This document shows, one piece after another, positions 10,335-18,371 of a DNA stretch of 64,000 nucleotides; the first letter of the stretch is position 1; each line of letters begins with the position of its first letter. The notes beneath the pieces are model-generated. The model had not been told where the DNA came from. It worked only from the letters and a program-made list of their open reading frames with translations, and ran no database searches. The stretch is from Gallibacterium salpingitidis (GTDB lineage: Bacteria > Pseudomonadota > Gammaproteobacteria > Enterobacterales > Pasteurellaceae). The stretch is from positions 1-64,000 of the forward strand of contig NZ_JTJL01000005.1 in assembly GCF_001678495.1 (NCBI RefSeq). Reading direction: 5' to 3'. A program made the translations under genes and the position numbers.

Positions 10335-11741
10335 ATGAGTAATTTTGTTGCAGCAGCTGATATCCGACGCCTATTTTCTAGTGCAATGTCAAAAATGTAT
10401 CAGCAAGAAGTACCGCTATATAGCGATCTTATTCAATTAGTAAATGATGTAAATGCTAATGTATTAGCAACAGATGAAGCGGTAAAAGCACAATTGATTG
10501 CTACGGGTGAGTTAGCGCGTTTAGATATCGAACGTCATGGTGCAATTCGTTTAGGATTACCAGAAGAATTGGCTACTATGCGTCGTCTGTTTTCTGTAAT
10601 GGGTATGTACCCGGTAGGATATTATGATCTTGCACCAGCAGGAGTACCTGTACATTCTACCGCATTTCGTGCTATTGATGCTGAATCATTAAATGTAAGC
10701 CCATTCCGTGTATTTACTTCATTATTGCGTTTGGAACTTATTGATAACCAGGAATTACGTGAAAAAGCGGAAGCTGTTTTATATCAACGTCATATATTTA
10801 CACCAAGAGTATTGGAGTTGATTGCACAATTTGAGCGAGATGGCGGTTTAAATCAGCAAGATGCTGAAGAGTTTGTCAGCGAAGCCTTAGAAACATTCCG
10901 TTGGCATGATCGTTCACCAGTAAGTAAAGCTTTATATGAAGATTTACATCGTCAACATCGTTTAATTGCTGATGTGGTAGCGTTCCAAGGCCCGCATATT
11001 AACCACTTGACGCCTAGAACATTAGATATTGATGCAGTACAAGTTGGCATGAGCCAACGCGGTATTACGCCGAAAGCGGTTGTTGAAGGACCTCCACGTC
11101 GTAAATGCCCAATCTTTTTACGTCAAACTAGCTTTAAAGCATTAGAAGAAGCAGTGAAATTTAGCTGTGAAAATGGTGAAGAAGAGGGAACGCATACAGC
11201 TCGTTTCGGAGAAATTGAACAACGTGGCGTTGCTTTAACTGCGAAAGGGCGCGAAATGTATGATCGTATGTTGAATGTCGCACGAGAAAAAACTGGTGGT
11301 GCACCGACAGAAGCTAATGCAGCACAATATATGAAAAATCTAGCAGAAAGTTTTGTTGATTTTCCAGATGATTATCGTGCGTTATATGATGAAGGATTGG
11401 CTTATTTTTACTATCAACCTAATTTAGCAGTGGCAGCACAAAAATTAGCGAGTTTTTCAATCAATGATATTACGAGTGACAATATCAATACCTTAATTGA
11501 TGCAGGTATCGTGAAACTAGAACCGATTGTTTATGAAGATTTCTTACCAGTTAGTGCGGCAGGTATTTTCCAATCTAATTTAGGAGAAGGTGGACAAGGT
11601 CATTATGATAGTCAATCGAATCAAGCTATTTTTGAAAATTCATTAGGTGCCAAAGTATTAGAAATTAATGAAATTTATCAAAAAATTCAAAATGATAGCT
11701 TAGTAAGTTGTTTATCTGAACTACGAAAACTGCATCATTAA
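10335..11741 (+). CDS. hglS: 2-oxoadipate dioxygenase/decarboxylase (HglS, DUF1338/YdcJ family)
   Basis: The family enzyme is Fe(II)- and O2-dependent and converts 2-oxoadipate to D-2-hydroxyglutarate with loss of CO2. The start at 10335 (MSNFVAAADI) has AAGGAGAG just upstream and yields 468 residues; an upstream in-frame ATG at 10296 lacks a good site. Metal and substrate residues of the P. putida enzyme (His70, Arg74, His226, Glu294, from memory) seem to match His68 and Arg72 in ERHGAIR, His224 in GPHINHLTPR, and Glu293 or Glu295 in FGEIEQRG. It follows the aminotransferase by 50 nt and is closed by a strong terminator. Confidence 0.92.
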   Translation: MSNFVAAADIRRLFSSAMSKMYQQEVPLYSDLIQLVNDVNANVLATDEAVKAQLIATGELARLDIERHGAIRLGLPEELATMRRLFSVMGMYPVGYYDLAPAGVPVHSTAFRAIDAESLNVSPFRVFTSLLRLELIDNQELREKAEAVLYQRHIFTPRVLELIAQFERDGGLNQQDAEEFVSEALETFRWHDRSPVSKALYEDLHRQHRLIADVVAFQGPHINHLTPRTLDIDAVQVGMSQRGITPKAVVEGPPRRKCPIFLRQTSFKALEEAVKFSCENGEEEGTHTARFGEIEQRGVALTAKGREMYDRMLNVAREKTGGAPTEANAAQYMKNLAESFVDFPDDYRALYDEGLAYFYYQPNLAVAAQKLASFSINDITSDNINTLIDAGIVKLEPIVYEDFLPVSAAGIFQSNLGEGGQGHYDSQSNQAIFENSLGAKVLEINEIYQKIQNDSLVSCLSELRKLHH

Positions 11742-11770
11742 TAATATCAAGAACCCCCTATAATAAGTCA

Positions 11771-11803
11771 AAATCAACATGTCAATGGCATGTTGATTTT
11801 TTT
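11771..11803 (+). terminator. Strong terminator between hglS and amaB
   Basis: AAATCAACATG (11771-11781) pairs perfectly with CATGTTGATTT (11789-11799) around a 7-nt loop, and T residues continue to 11803. It separates the first transcript of the cluster (regulator, aminotransferase, hglS) from amaB, which must then have a promoter in the following 170 nt. Confidence 0.85.
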
Positions 11804-11829
11804 ATGTCTGATAGCGAAGAAAAGTGCCT

Positions 11830-11861
11830 ACGATATCGTCGCTTCTATTCCAAAACGGAAT
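11830..11861. promoter_or_regulatory. Palindromes in the amaB leader, candidate operator
   Basis: Two inverted repeats stand between the hglS terminator and amaB: the perfect 10-bp palindrome ACGATATCGT (11830-11839) and ATTCC-5-GGAAT (11847-11861). They could be a regulator site for the amaB transcript. I see no confident -35/-10 pair and no proof of function. Confidence 0.3.
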
Positions 11862-11975
11862 GTCGTCAAGAATTATATTACTTTGGAGAATGTTAATAAA
11901 TATAGTACTTTTCCTATTGCTAATTTAACAATTACGCAACAGATCAATAATAGATATTTGAATGAGGGTGAAGAT

Positions 11976-13469
11976 ATGATTAATTCATATATGCAAGCAA
12001 TGGGTGTTGAGAAAAGTCTATATCAAGGCGGTACTTATCAAGTAAGAAGCCCAATTACAGGTGAACAAATTGGTGCAATTAATTTGGAGCCAGCGACAGT
12101 TGTTGGAGAAAAAGTGCAACGAGCAGTAACTGCATTTAAAGCTTGGCGACAAGTGCCGGCACCACGTCGTGGTGAATTAGTTCGTATCTTAGGTGAAGTA
12201 TTACGTGAGCATAAAGAAGATCTTGGCGCACTAGTTTCTTGGGAAGCAGGAAAAATTAAACAAGAGGGACTGGGTGAAGTTCAAGAAATGATTGATATCT
12301 GCGATTTCGCGGTAGGTTTATCTCGTCAGCTTTATGGATTAACTATTGCTTCTGAACGCCCAGGACATCATATGCGTGAAACTTGGCATCCATTAGGTGT
12401 TGTCGGTGTGATTTCTGCATTTAACTTCCCAGTTGCGGTTTGGTCATGGAATGCGGCTTTGGCTTTAATTTGCGGTAATCCAGTGATCTGGAAACCTTCA
12501 GAAAAAACACCTTTAACTGCAATTGCTTGTCAAGCCTTGTTTGAAAAAGCATTAGCTAAATTTGGTAATGATGCACCACCATATTTGTCACAATTATTAC
12601 TTGGCGAGCGCGATGTTGGTGATGCTTTGGTTTCTCACCCAGATGTTCCACTTATTAGTGCAACGGGTAGTACTCGTATGGGACGTGAAGTAGGGCCAAA
12701 AGTAGCGGCAAGATTTGGTAAATGTATTCTTGAGTTGGGCGGTAATAACGCCATGATTTTAACTCCTAGTGCCGATTTAGATTTAGCGATTCGCGGTATT
12801 TTGTTTGCTGCAGTGGGAACCGCAGGACAACGTTGTACAACTCTTCGTCGCTTGATTGTACATTCTTCAATTAAAGAAGAAGTATTGGCGCGAATTAAGA
12901 AAGCTTATGCTTCTGTCACTATTGGTCATCCATTAGAAGGTAATTTAGTCGGGCCATTAATTGATAAACAAAGCTTTGATGCAATGCAATCAGCATTACA
13001 GAAAGCTGCAGCAGCTGGTGGTAAAGTGACTGGTGGTGAACGTGTGCTAGTTGATCAATATCCAAATGCCTATTACGTACAACCTGCTTTAGTTGAAATG
13101 CCAGGTCAGAGTGAATGTGTGAAACTCGAAACTTTTGCGCCAATCTTATATGTTATGGAGTATGAGGATTTTGATCAGGCGCTTGAGTTACAAAATGACG
13201 TACCACAAGGATTATCTTCTTGCGTATTTACTAATAACGTGCGTGAAGCAGAATTATTTATGAGTCATCGCGGTAGTGATTGTGGTATTGCCAATGTCAA
13301 TATCGGTACAAGCGGTGCTGAAATTGGTGGTGCATTTGGTGGCGAAAAAGAAACTGGTGGCGGACGTGAATCTGGTTCTGATGCATGGCGTAACTATATG
13401 CGTCGTCAAACCAATACTATTAACTATTCGACTGAATTACCGTTAGCTCAAGGCATTAATTTCGGCTAA
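11976..13469 (+). CDS. amaB: L-2-aminoadipate 6-semialdehyde dehydrogenase (ALDH7 / antiquitin family)
   Basis: An NAD+-dependent aldehyde dehydrogenase that oxidises 2-aminoadipate 6-semialdehyde (in equilibrium with delta1-piperideine-6-carboxylate) to 2-aminoadipate. The start at 11976 (MINSYMQAMG) has GAGG about 9 nt upstream and gives 497 residues. The reading frame stays open for 62 codons further up, but that part resembles no ALDH N-terminus. Catalytic residues Asn150 (SAFNFP), Glu253 (LELGGNN) and Cys287 (GQRCTTL) are all present. Long stretches, such as EGLGEVQEMIDICDFAVGL and FGGEKETGGGRESGSDAW, are as I remember them in P. putida AmaB, which makes this one of the safest calls in the cluster. 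Confidence 0.93.
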   Translation: MINSYMQAMGVEKSLYQGGTYQVRSPITGEQIGAINLEPATVVGEKVQRAVTAFKAWRQVPAPRRGELVRILGEVLREHKEDLGALVSWEAGKIKQEGLGEVQEMIDICDFAVGLSRQLYGLTIASERPGHHMRETWHPLGVVGVISAFNFPVAVWSWNAALALICGNPVIWKPSEKTPLTAIACQALFEKALAKFGNDAPPYLSQLLLGERDVGDALVSHPDVPLISATGSTRMGREVGPKVAARFGKCILELGGNNAMILTPSADLDLAIRGILFAAVGTAGQRCTTLRRLIVHSSIKEEVLARIKKAYASVTIGHPLEGNLVGPLIDKQSFDAMQSALQKAAAAGGKVTGGERVLVDQYPNAYYVQPALVEMPGQSECVKLETFAPILYVMEYEDFDQALELQNDVPQGLSSCVFTNNVREAELFMSHRGSDCGIANVNIGTSGAEIGGAFGGEKETGGGRESGSDAWRNYMRRQTNTINYSTELPLAQGINFG

Positions 13470-13505
13470 TTCTTTTTAATCATTTGTTAAGTACCAAGCG
13501 TACAA

Positions 13506-13547
13506 TAATAGCCAAGTAAGTTGTCTGGCTATTACCTACTGTTTTTT
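13506..13547 (+). terminator. Probable terminator or attenuator between amaB and the NhaC-type gene
   Basis: TAATAGCCA (13506-13514) pairs with TGGCTATTA (13526-13534) around an 11-nt loop. A T tract follows at 13541-13547, after six unpaired bases. The spacing to the T run is longer than ideal, so it may be leaky. Confidence 0.5.
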
Positions 13548-13608
13548 TCTCAAGATCTAACTAAGAAAAAAGCCCAGATTAGCCTTCCGATATCGAGGAG
13601 AGAAGCTT

Positions 13609-15075
13609 ATGACTAACGACAAAAAAGACAGAAAAGGTGTCTCTTATAGTGAAAGTAATAATGGATTACATACTCCAAATCCAGAATTTACGCCAAGATC
13701 AAATTCAGTATTACTTGATTTAGCACCACTTATTTTAGCGACCATTATTTTGATGGTGCAATTCTTCTATTTTGATGATTTCACCCCGCATATTCCTTTA
13801 GTTTGCGGTATTTTGATTACTGGATTGTTCCTAAAATGTCGAGGAGCAAGATGGCAAGAAATGGAAGAATATTTCTTACAAGTTATCCAAATAGGTATTC
13901 CTGCTGTCATGGTTTTACTTGGTGTAGGAATGTTAATTGGTGGCTGGATCATTGCAGGTACTGTACCGACGATTCTTTATTATGGCTTTAGCTGGTTTAC
14001 GCCGAGTACTTTCTTAGTTTCTGTATGTATCCTTTGTTCCATTTTATCCTTAGCAACGGGAACATCATGGGGAACGGTAGGTACAGCAGGGCTTGCGTTA
14101 ATGGGAATTGGTATGGGATTAGGTATTCCAGCCTATTTAACTGGCGGTGCCATTGTATCTGGTGCATTTTTTGGCGATAAAATGTCACCTTTATCAGAAA
14201 CAACTAACTTAACACCTGCTGCCTGTGGCGTGGAACTTTGGGATCATATTAAAGGAATGATGCCGACCACTATTCCAGCGATGACAGTTTCATTAATTAT
14301 TTATGCATTACTCGGTATGCAATATTCAGATCAAGCGGTTGATTTGAGTACGATTGAATTGATTAAAGAAAAATTGGCAGAAGACTACATTATCAGTCCA
14401 ATTACCTTGTTACCTGCCGCAGTAGTTATCTTTGCTGCGTTTAGAAAATATCCTGCGATGCCAACCATCTATGGTGGGGTTGTTGTTGCGAGTATTATTG
14501 CCTTCTTTATGCAAGGTGTTGGCTTGCATGACATTTTTAATACCTTACAAAATGGTGCTGTTAGTAATACTGGCCTTGAAGTTGTCGATAAGTTATTAAG
14601 CAAAGGTGGAGCTATGTCGATGACATGGGTAATTGTATTGACTTTCTTTGCATTGGCATTTGTCGGTTCATTGGAATATTACGGTACCCTACGTACGATT
14701 ATGGGCCGCTTAAATCGTTACATTAAAACACGTTTCGGTTTAATTCTATCTACATACGGGAGTATCATTGGTGTAGGCGCTTTGGTAGGTGATGTTTATA
14801 CCACCTTAGTATTACCAGCGCGCTTATTAAAAGATAAATATGAAGAGCTAGGTTATAAAAAGACGATATTGACACGTTCAATTGAAGACTGCGGTACCTT
14901 ACTTTCTCCATTAATCCCTTGGAATATGGGCGGAAGTTTCGTTGCGGCAACGCTTGGAGTAAGCACGTTATTATATGCGCCTTTTGCTTTTGCCTGCTGG
15001 TTGTCTCCTCTATTTGGTTTACTATGGGCATTCATTGGTAGATTTATGCCAAGAGATAAACCGACCAATCGCTAA
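13609..15075 (+). CDS. NhaC-family Na+/H+ antiporter-like transporter of the lysine cluster
   Basis: A 488-residue polytopic inner-membrane protein of the NhaC group. It has about 11 hydrophobic spans, starting with LLDLAPLILATIILMVQFF (about 33-51), and the family segment FFGDKMSPLSETTNLTP (about 187-203). The start has GAGGAGAGAAGC just upstream. NhaC relatives exchange Na+ or H+ for cations, malate/lactate or organic amines. Between amaB and amaA the likeliest cargo is lysine or pipecolate, but this rests on context only. It lies 139 nt after amaB and 52 nt before amaA. Confidence 0.85.
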   Translation: MTNDKKDRKGVSYSESNNGLHTPNPEFTPRSNSVLLDLAPLILATIILMVQFFYFDDFTPHIPLVCGILITGLFLKCRGARWQEMEEYFLQVIQIGIPAVMVLLGVGMLIGGWIIAGTVPTILYYGFSWFTPSTFLVSVCILCSILSLATGTSWGTVGTAGLALMGIGMGLGIPAYLTGGAIVSGAFFGDKMSPLSETTNLTPAACGVELWDHIKGMMPTTIPAMTVSLIIYALLGMQYSDQAVDLSTIELIKEKLAEDYIISPITLLPAAVVIFAAFRKYPAMPTIYGGVVVASIIAFFMQGVGLHDIFNTLQNGAVSNTGLEVVDKLLSKGGAMSMTWVIVLTFFALAFVGSLEYYGTLRTIMGRLNRYIKTRFGLILSTYGSIIGVGALVGDVYTTLVLPARLLKDKYEELGYKKTILTRSIEDCGTLLSPLIPWNMGGSFVAATLGVSTLLYAPFAFACWLSPLFGLLWAFIGRFMPRDKPTNR

Positions 15076-15127
15076 TAGATAACAAGTAACAAATATACAG
15101 AAAGTGATTTTATAAGGAGTATTTATA

Positions 15128-16468
15128 ATGAGTAACGGGCATTCAACTCACCATACACAACAAGGTGGAACAGAAAAACAAGCGTGTGAAACAAAATGTT
15201 TATGGTCAACGTTGGTAGATGAAATTCCAAGTTATCCCACATTAAACCAGAACTTAAACGTAGATGTTTGTGTTATTGGCGCAGGGTTTACGGGATTATC
15301 TGCAGCATTACATTTGGCAGAGTATGGACAGCGTGTTTGTGTATTAGAAGCTCATACAGTCGGTGCTGGTGGTTCTGGTCGTAATGTTGGGTTAGTGAAT
15401 GCTGGAACTTGGGCAAGACCAGATGATTTAAACCAATATTTAGGTGAGCAGGCTGGTGAGAAACTAACAACAGCATTGGGGCTAGCACCAAAACTTGTCT
15501 TTGATGTGATCGATAAATATGGCATTGATGCACAAGATACTCGTACAGGAAATTTACATATGGCGCACAATAAAACCGGCGAGCTTGATGTTGATATTCG
15601 CTATCAACAATTAAGCAGACGTGGTGCCAATGTTGAAGTATTAACTGGTGCAAAATGCCATGAATATTGTGGAACAACAAAGATTAATAAAGCGTTGTTA
15701 GATAAGCGAGCAGGAACAGTCAATCCTTTTGCTTATGTTACAGGTTTAGGGATAGCGGCAAATAACAAAGGTGTCGCTATTTTTGAAAACTCACCAGTAA
15801 CACAAATTTCTCGTGAAGGTAATGATTGGTTAGTTCACTGCAATCAATATACAGTAAAAGCTCAAAAAGTAGTGATTGCAACCAATGCTTATACAGAGGG
15901 TGAATGGACTAATATCCATAAATGCTTTTATTTTGTGGAGTATTATCAAATTGCTTCAGAACCGTTAAGTGGTGAAGTTGCGGAACGTATCTTGCCTTAT
16001 CGTAATGGTTCGTGGGACACACGTATGGCGTTGTCTAGTATTCGTCGTGATAAAGATGATCGTTTGCTGTTGGGTACTGTAGGAAAACTTAGTGGCAAAC
16101 CAAAATCTTTCTTCCTTAATTGGGCTAATCATGTGCAGAAACACTATTTCCCAGATTTACCTAAGTTTTCTTGGCAGTATGAATGGTGTGGTAAGTTTGG
16201 TTTTACCCCTGATCATATTATGCGTATTTTTGAACCAGCACCGGGAATTGTAGCAGCATCAGGTTTCAATGGACGCGGTATCACTACGGGAACGCTATTT
16301 GGTAAAGCGTTTGCGGATTATTTACAAACAGGTGATCAAGAAGTGTTACCGATTCCGTTCAAACAGGTGGATGAGTGTGAACTTTCATTTTGTAAAGCAC
16401 GTTCTTGGGCAACAGAAGCCGGTTTAACTTTGTATCATGCAGGACAATTTTTGAAAATCATTCCTTAA
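15128..16468 (+). CDS. amaA: FAD-dependent L-pipecolate oxidase AmaA
   Basis: A 446-residue DAO-fold flavoprotein that oxidises L-pipecolate to delta1-piperideine-6-carboxylate, the cyclic form of 2-aminoadipate semialdehyde. The dinucleotide motif VIGAGFTGLSAALHL is at about residues 49-63. GSGRNVGLVNAGTW, RAGTVNPFAYV and the C-terminal GFNGRGITTGTLFGKAFADYL follow; these match my memory of P. putida AmaA rather than glycine or proline oxidases. The N-terminus carries a His/Gln/Thr-rich stretch of about 20 residues not typical of the family. AAGGAGT lies 8 nt before the ATG. Its product is the substrate of AmaB. Confidence 0.9.
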   Translation: MSNGHSTHHTQQGGTEKQACETKCLWSTLVDEIPSYPTLNQNLNVDVCVIGAGFTGLSAALHLAEYGQRVCVLEAHTVGAGGSGRNVGLVNAGTWARPDDLNQYLGEQAGEKLTTALGLAPKLVFDVIDKYGIDAQDTRTGNLHMAHNKTGELDVDIRYQQLSRRGANVEVLTGAKCHEYCGTTKINKALLDKRAGTVNPFAYVTGLGIAANNKGVAIFENSPVTQISREGNDWLVHCNQYTVKAQKVVIATNAYTEGEWTNIHKCFYFVEYYQIASEPLSGEVAERILPYRNGSWDTRMALSSIRRDKDDRLLLGTVGKLSGKPKSFFLNWANHVQKHYFPDLPKFSWQYEWCGKFGFTPDHIMRIFEPAPGIVAASGFNGRGITTGTLFGKAFADYLQTGDQEVLPIPFKQVDECELSFCKARSWATEAGLTLYHAGQFLKIIP

Positions 16469-16498
16469 TTTATATAAGGTAAAAATTGAGGAAACTGT

Positions 16499-17482
16499 AT
16501 GTTATATCTAAGAAAAAATGATATTAAACAAAGCTTTTCAATGCGAGAGGCTATTGAAGCAAGTAAAAAAGCACTATCTGCCTATTCTAATGGAATGGCA
16601 GAAGTGCCTTTACGTACAAATCTCGATATTGCCCAATATGAAGGGCAAAGTTTATATATGCCAGCTTATGTTAAAGGTGATCATAGTGCATTAGGTATTA
16701 AGATTGCTTCTGTTTATCCTAAGAATATTAAGCGTAATTTGCCGAGTATATTTGCCTTAATGTTAGTATTAGATCCGGTAACGGGGATTGTTACCGCTTG
16801 TTTAGATGGTACTTATTTTACACAGCTACGCACTGGAGCAGTACAGGGTGCAGCGACTGATTTATTAGCCAGAAAAGATGCCAAGATTGGAGCGTTAATA
16901 GGTACCGGAGGTCAAGCGGAAGCACAACTGGAAGCAATGCTTACCGCTCGCTCACTTAAAGAGGTGCGAGTGTATTCGCTACATTTTCAACATGCGAAAA
17001 GATTTTGTTCTGAAATGCAGCATCATTATGATTGTGAACTTATACCAGTAAAAACCAGTGAAGCTTGCGTTACTGATGCAGATATTATTACTACTGTGAC
17101 TACAGCTAAGACGCCAACATTTCAGGCTGAATGGGTAAAAGTAGGAGCGCATATCAATGGCATTGGTTCTTTTACGCCGGAAATGTGTGAAATTCCAACC
17201 GAGTTGATTCAACAAGCAGATATTATTTTGTTTGATACGATGGATGGTGTGTTACATGAAGCGGGTGATTTTATTACACCATTACAAAATGGACTGGTTA
17301 ATTTGCAAGATTATGATGGTGAATTAGGGCAGTTGATTAATGGTGAGATCAAAGGACGCGATAGTGATCAACAAATAACATTGTTCAAATCGGTAGGATC
17401 TGCCGTTTTGGATGTTGTTGTAGCTGATGCAATTGTTAAAAAAGCAAAATCAGAAGGCTTAGGTTTGGAATTACTAAATTAA
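16499..17482 (+). CDS. Ornithine cyclodeaminase / mu-crystallin family enzyme, probable delta1-piperideine-2-carboxylate reductase
   Basis: A 327-residue NAD(P)-binding protein of the OCD/mu-crystallin family. It shows the dinucleotide motif GTGGQAEAQ (135-143), the substrate-site RTGAVQGAATDLLA (111-124) and Lys68 in GIKIAS. In ornithine and lysine cyclodeaminases a catalytic Asp sits in a GGDCPG-like motif; here the matching segment is GIGSFTPEM (221-229), with Phe in that place. That favours a ketimine (delta1-piperideine-2-carboxylate or pyrroline-2-carboxylate) reductase forming L-pipecolate or proline over a lysine cyclodeaminase. It lies 30 nt after amaA, so co-transcription is likely. 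It would replace the unrelated reductase DpkA of P. putida. Confidence 0.82.
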   Translation: MLYLRKNDIKQSFSMREAIEASKKALSAYSNGMAEVPLRTNLDIAQYEGQSLYMPAYVKGDHSALGIKIASVYPKNIKRNLPSIFALMLVLDPVTGIVTACLDGTYFTQLRTGAVQGAATDLLARKDAKIGALIGTGGQAEAQLEAMLTARSLKEVRVYSLHFQHAKRFCSEMQHHYDCELIPVKTSEACVTDADIITTVTTAKTPTFQAEWVKVGAHINGIGSFTPEMCEIPTELIQQADIILFDTMDGVLHEAGDFITPLQNGLVNLQDYDGELGQLINGEIKGRDSDQQITLFKSVGSAVLDVVVADAIVKKAKSEGLGLELLN

Positions 17483-17499
17483 TGATAATTAAGATAATC

Positions 17500-17575
<76 letters not shown>

Positions 17576-17593
17576 ATTAAGGGTGAGTAAAAT

Positions 17594-17669
17594 TGGAGCG
17601 GGAAACGAGGCTCGAACTCGCGACCCCAACCTTGGCAAGGTTGTGCTCTACCAACTGAGCTATTCCCGC
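17594..17669 (-). tRNA. tRNA-Gly (GCC), first gene of the tandem pair
   Basis: A 76-nt tRNA identical in layout to the gene at 17500-17575. The sole clear difference is one anticodon-stem base pair: AACCTTGCCAAGGTT here, against GACCTTGCCAAGGTC in the other copy. The paired change keeps the stem intact. CCA is encoded. A strong promoter lies just upstream at 17683-17710. Confidence 0.97.
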
Positions 17670-17682
17670 TTAACGGTAGAGC

Positions 17683-17710
17683 ATTATACGAAAAAAATAG
17701 TGTTGTGCAA
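17683..17710 (-). promoter_or_regulatory. Sigma-70 promoter of the tRNA-Gly pair
   Basis: On the minus strand TTGCAC (17710-17705) and the perfect -10 box TATAAT (17688-17683) are 16 bp apart. A G/C-containing GCTCTACC follows, as is common in stringently controlled stable-RNA promoters. Confidence 0.75.
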
Positions 17711-17738
17711 CCATTAGAATAGAAAAGTTGCTGTTTTA

Positions 17739-18299
17739 TCAAGCATCCGATTCATCTAACTTCATTAAATGCTGACGATAATAAGCTAATTCGGCAATCG
17801 ACTCGCGAATATCATCTAAGGCAAGGTGAGAATTTTTCTTTTGAAAGCCATCCAATATTTCTGGTTTCCAACGTACTGCTAACTCTTTTAATGTGCTGAC
17901 ATCAAGGTAACGGTAGTGGAAGTAATCGGCTAATTCAGGCATATAATTGAATAAGAAACGTTTATCTTGTGCCACACTATTACCACAAATTGGGGAAGCG
18001 CCTTTTGGCACCCATTTTTTTAGAAAATCAATGGTTTGTAATTCAGCTGCACGTTCGATAAAGCGACTTTGGCGAACACGTTCGATTAAGCCATTAGCAC
18101 TGTGTGTTTTTTGGCACCATTCATTCATTCCCGCCAAAATAGCCTCATCTTGATGGATCGCGAGTACTGGACCTTCCGCTAAAATATTGAGATTTTTATC
18201 GGTAACAATAGTGGCGATTTCAATAATTCGGTCTGTATTGGGATCAAGACCTGTCATTTCTAAGTCAATCCAAATGAGATTTTGTTTATCTAATTGCAT
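17739..18299 (-). CDS. orn: Oligoribonuclease
   Basis: A DEDDh 3'-5' exonuclease that degrades 2-5 nt RNAs, including pGpG, to mononucleotides. The 186 residues have the usual length. The acidic motifs are visible: Asp/Glu in [11 protein letters not shown] (about 9-19), Asp in [12 protein letters not shown], and [10 protein letters not shown] at the C-terminal side with the catalytic His. It is divergent from rsgA with about 70 nt between them, as in E. coli. Confidence 0.97.
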   Translation of the reverse strand: MQLDKQNLIWIDLEMTGLDPNTDRIIEIATIVTDKNLNILAEGPVLAIHQDEAILAGMNEWCQKTHSANGLIERVRQSRFIERAAELQTIDFLKKWVPKGASPICGNSVAQDKRFLFNYMPELADYFHYRYLDVSTLKELAVRWKPEILDGFQKKNSHLALDDIRESIAELAYYRQHLMKLDESDA

Positions 18300-18371
18300 A
18301 ATATCAGGTATCCTATTGATTCATTTGTATGGCATTTTACGCCATATTTTCAGAAACGATAAGGAGTAGAT

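Noticed and set aside
11790-11975. In-frame 62-codon extension of amaB
   Set aside because: It begins inside the hglS terminator, lacks a ribosome binding site and does not look like an aldehyde dehydrogenase N-terminus; the start at 11976 does.
16499-17482. Annotation as lysine or ornithine cyclodeaminase
   Set aside because: The catalytic Asp motif is replaced by GSFTP; a reductase is more likely, although the family name fits both.
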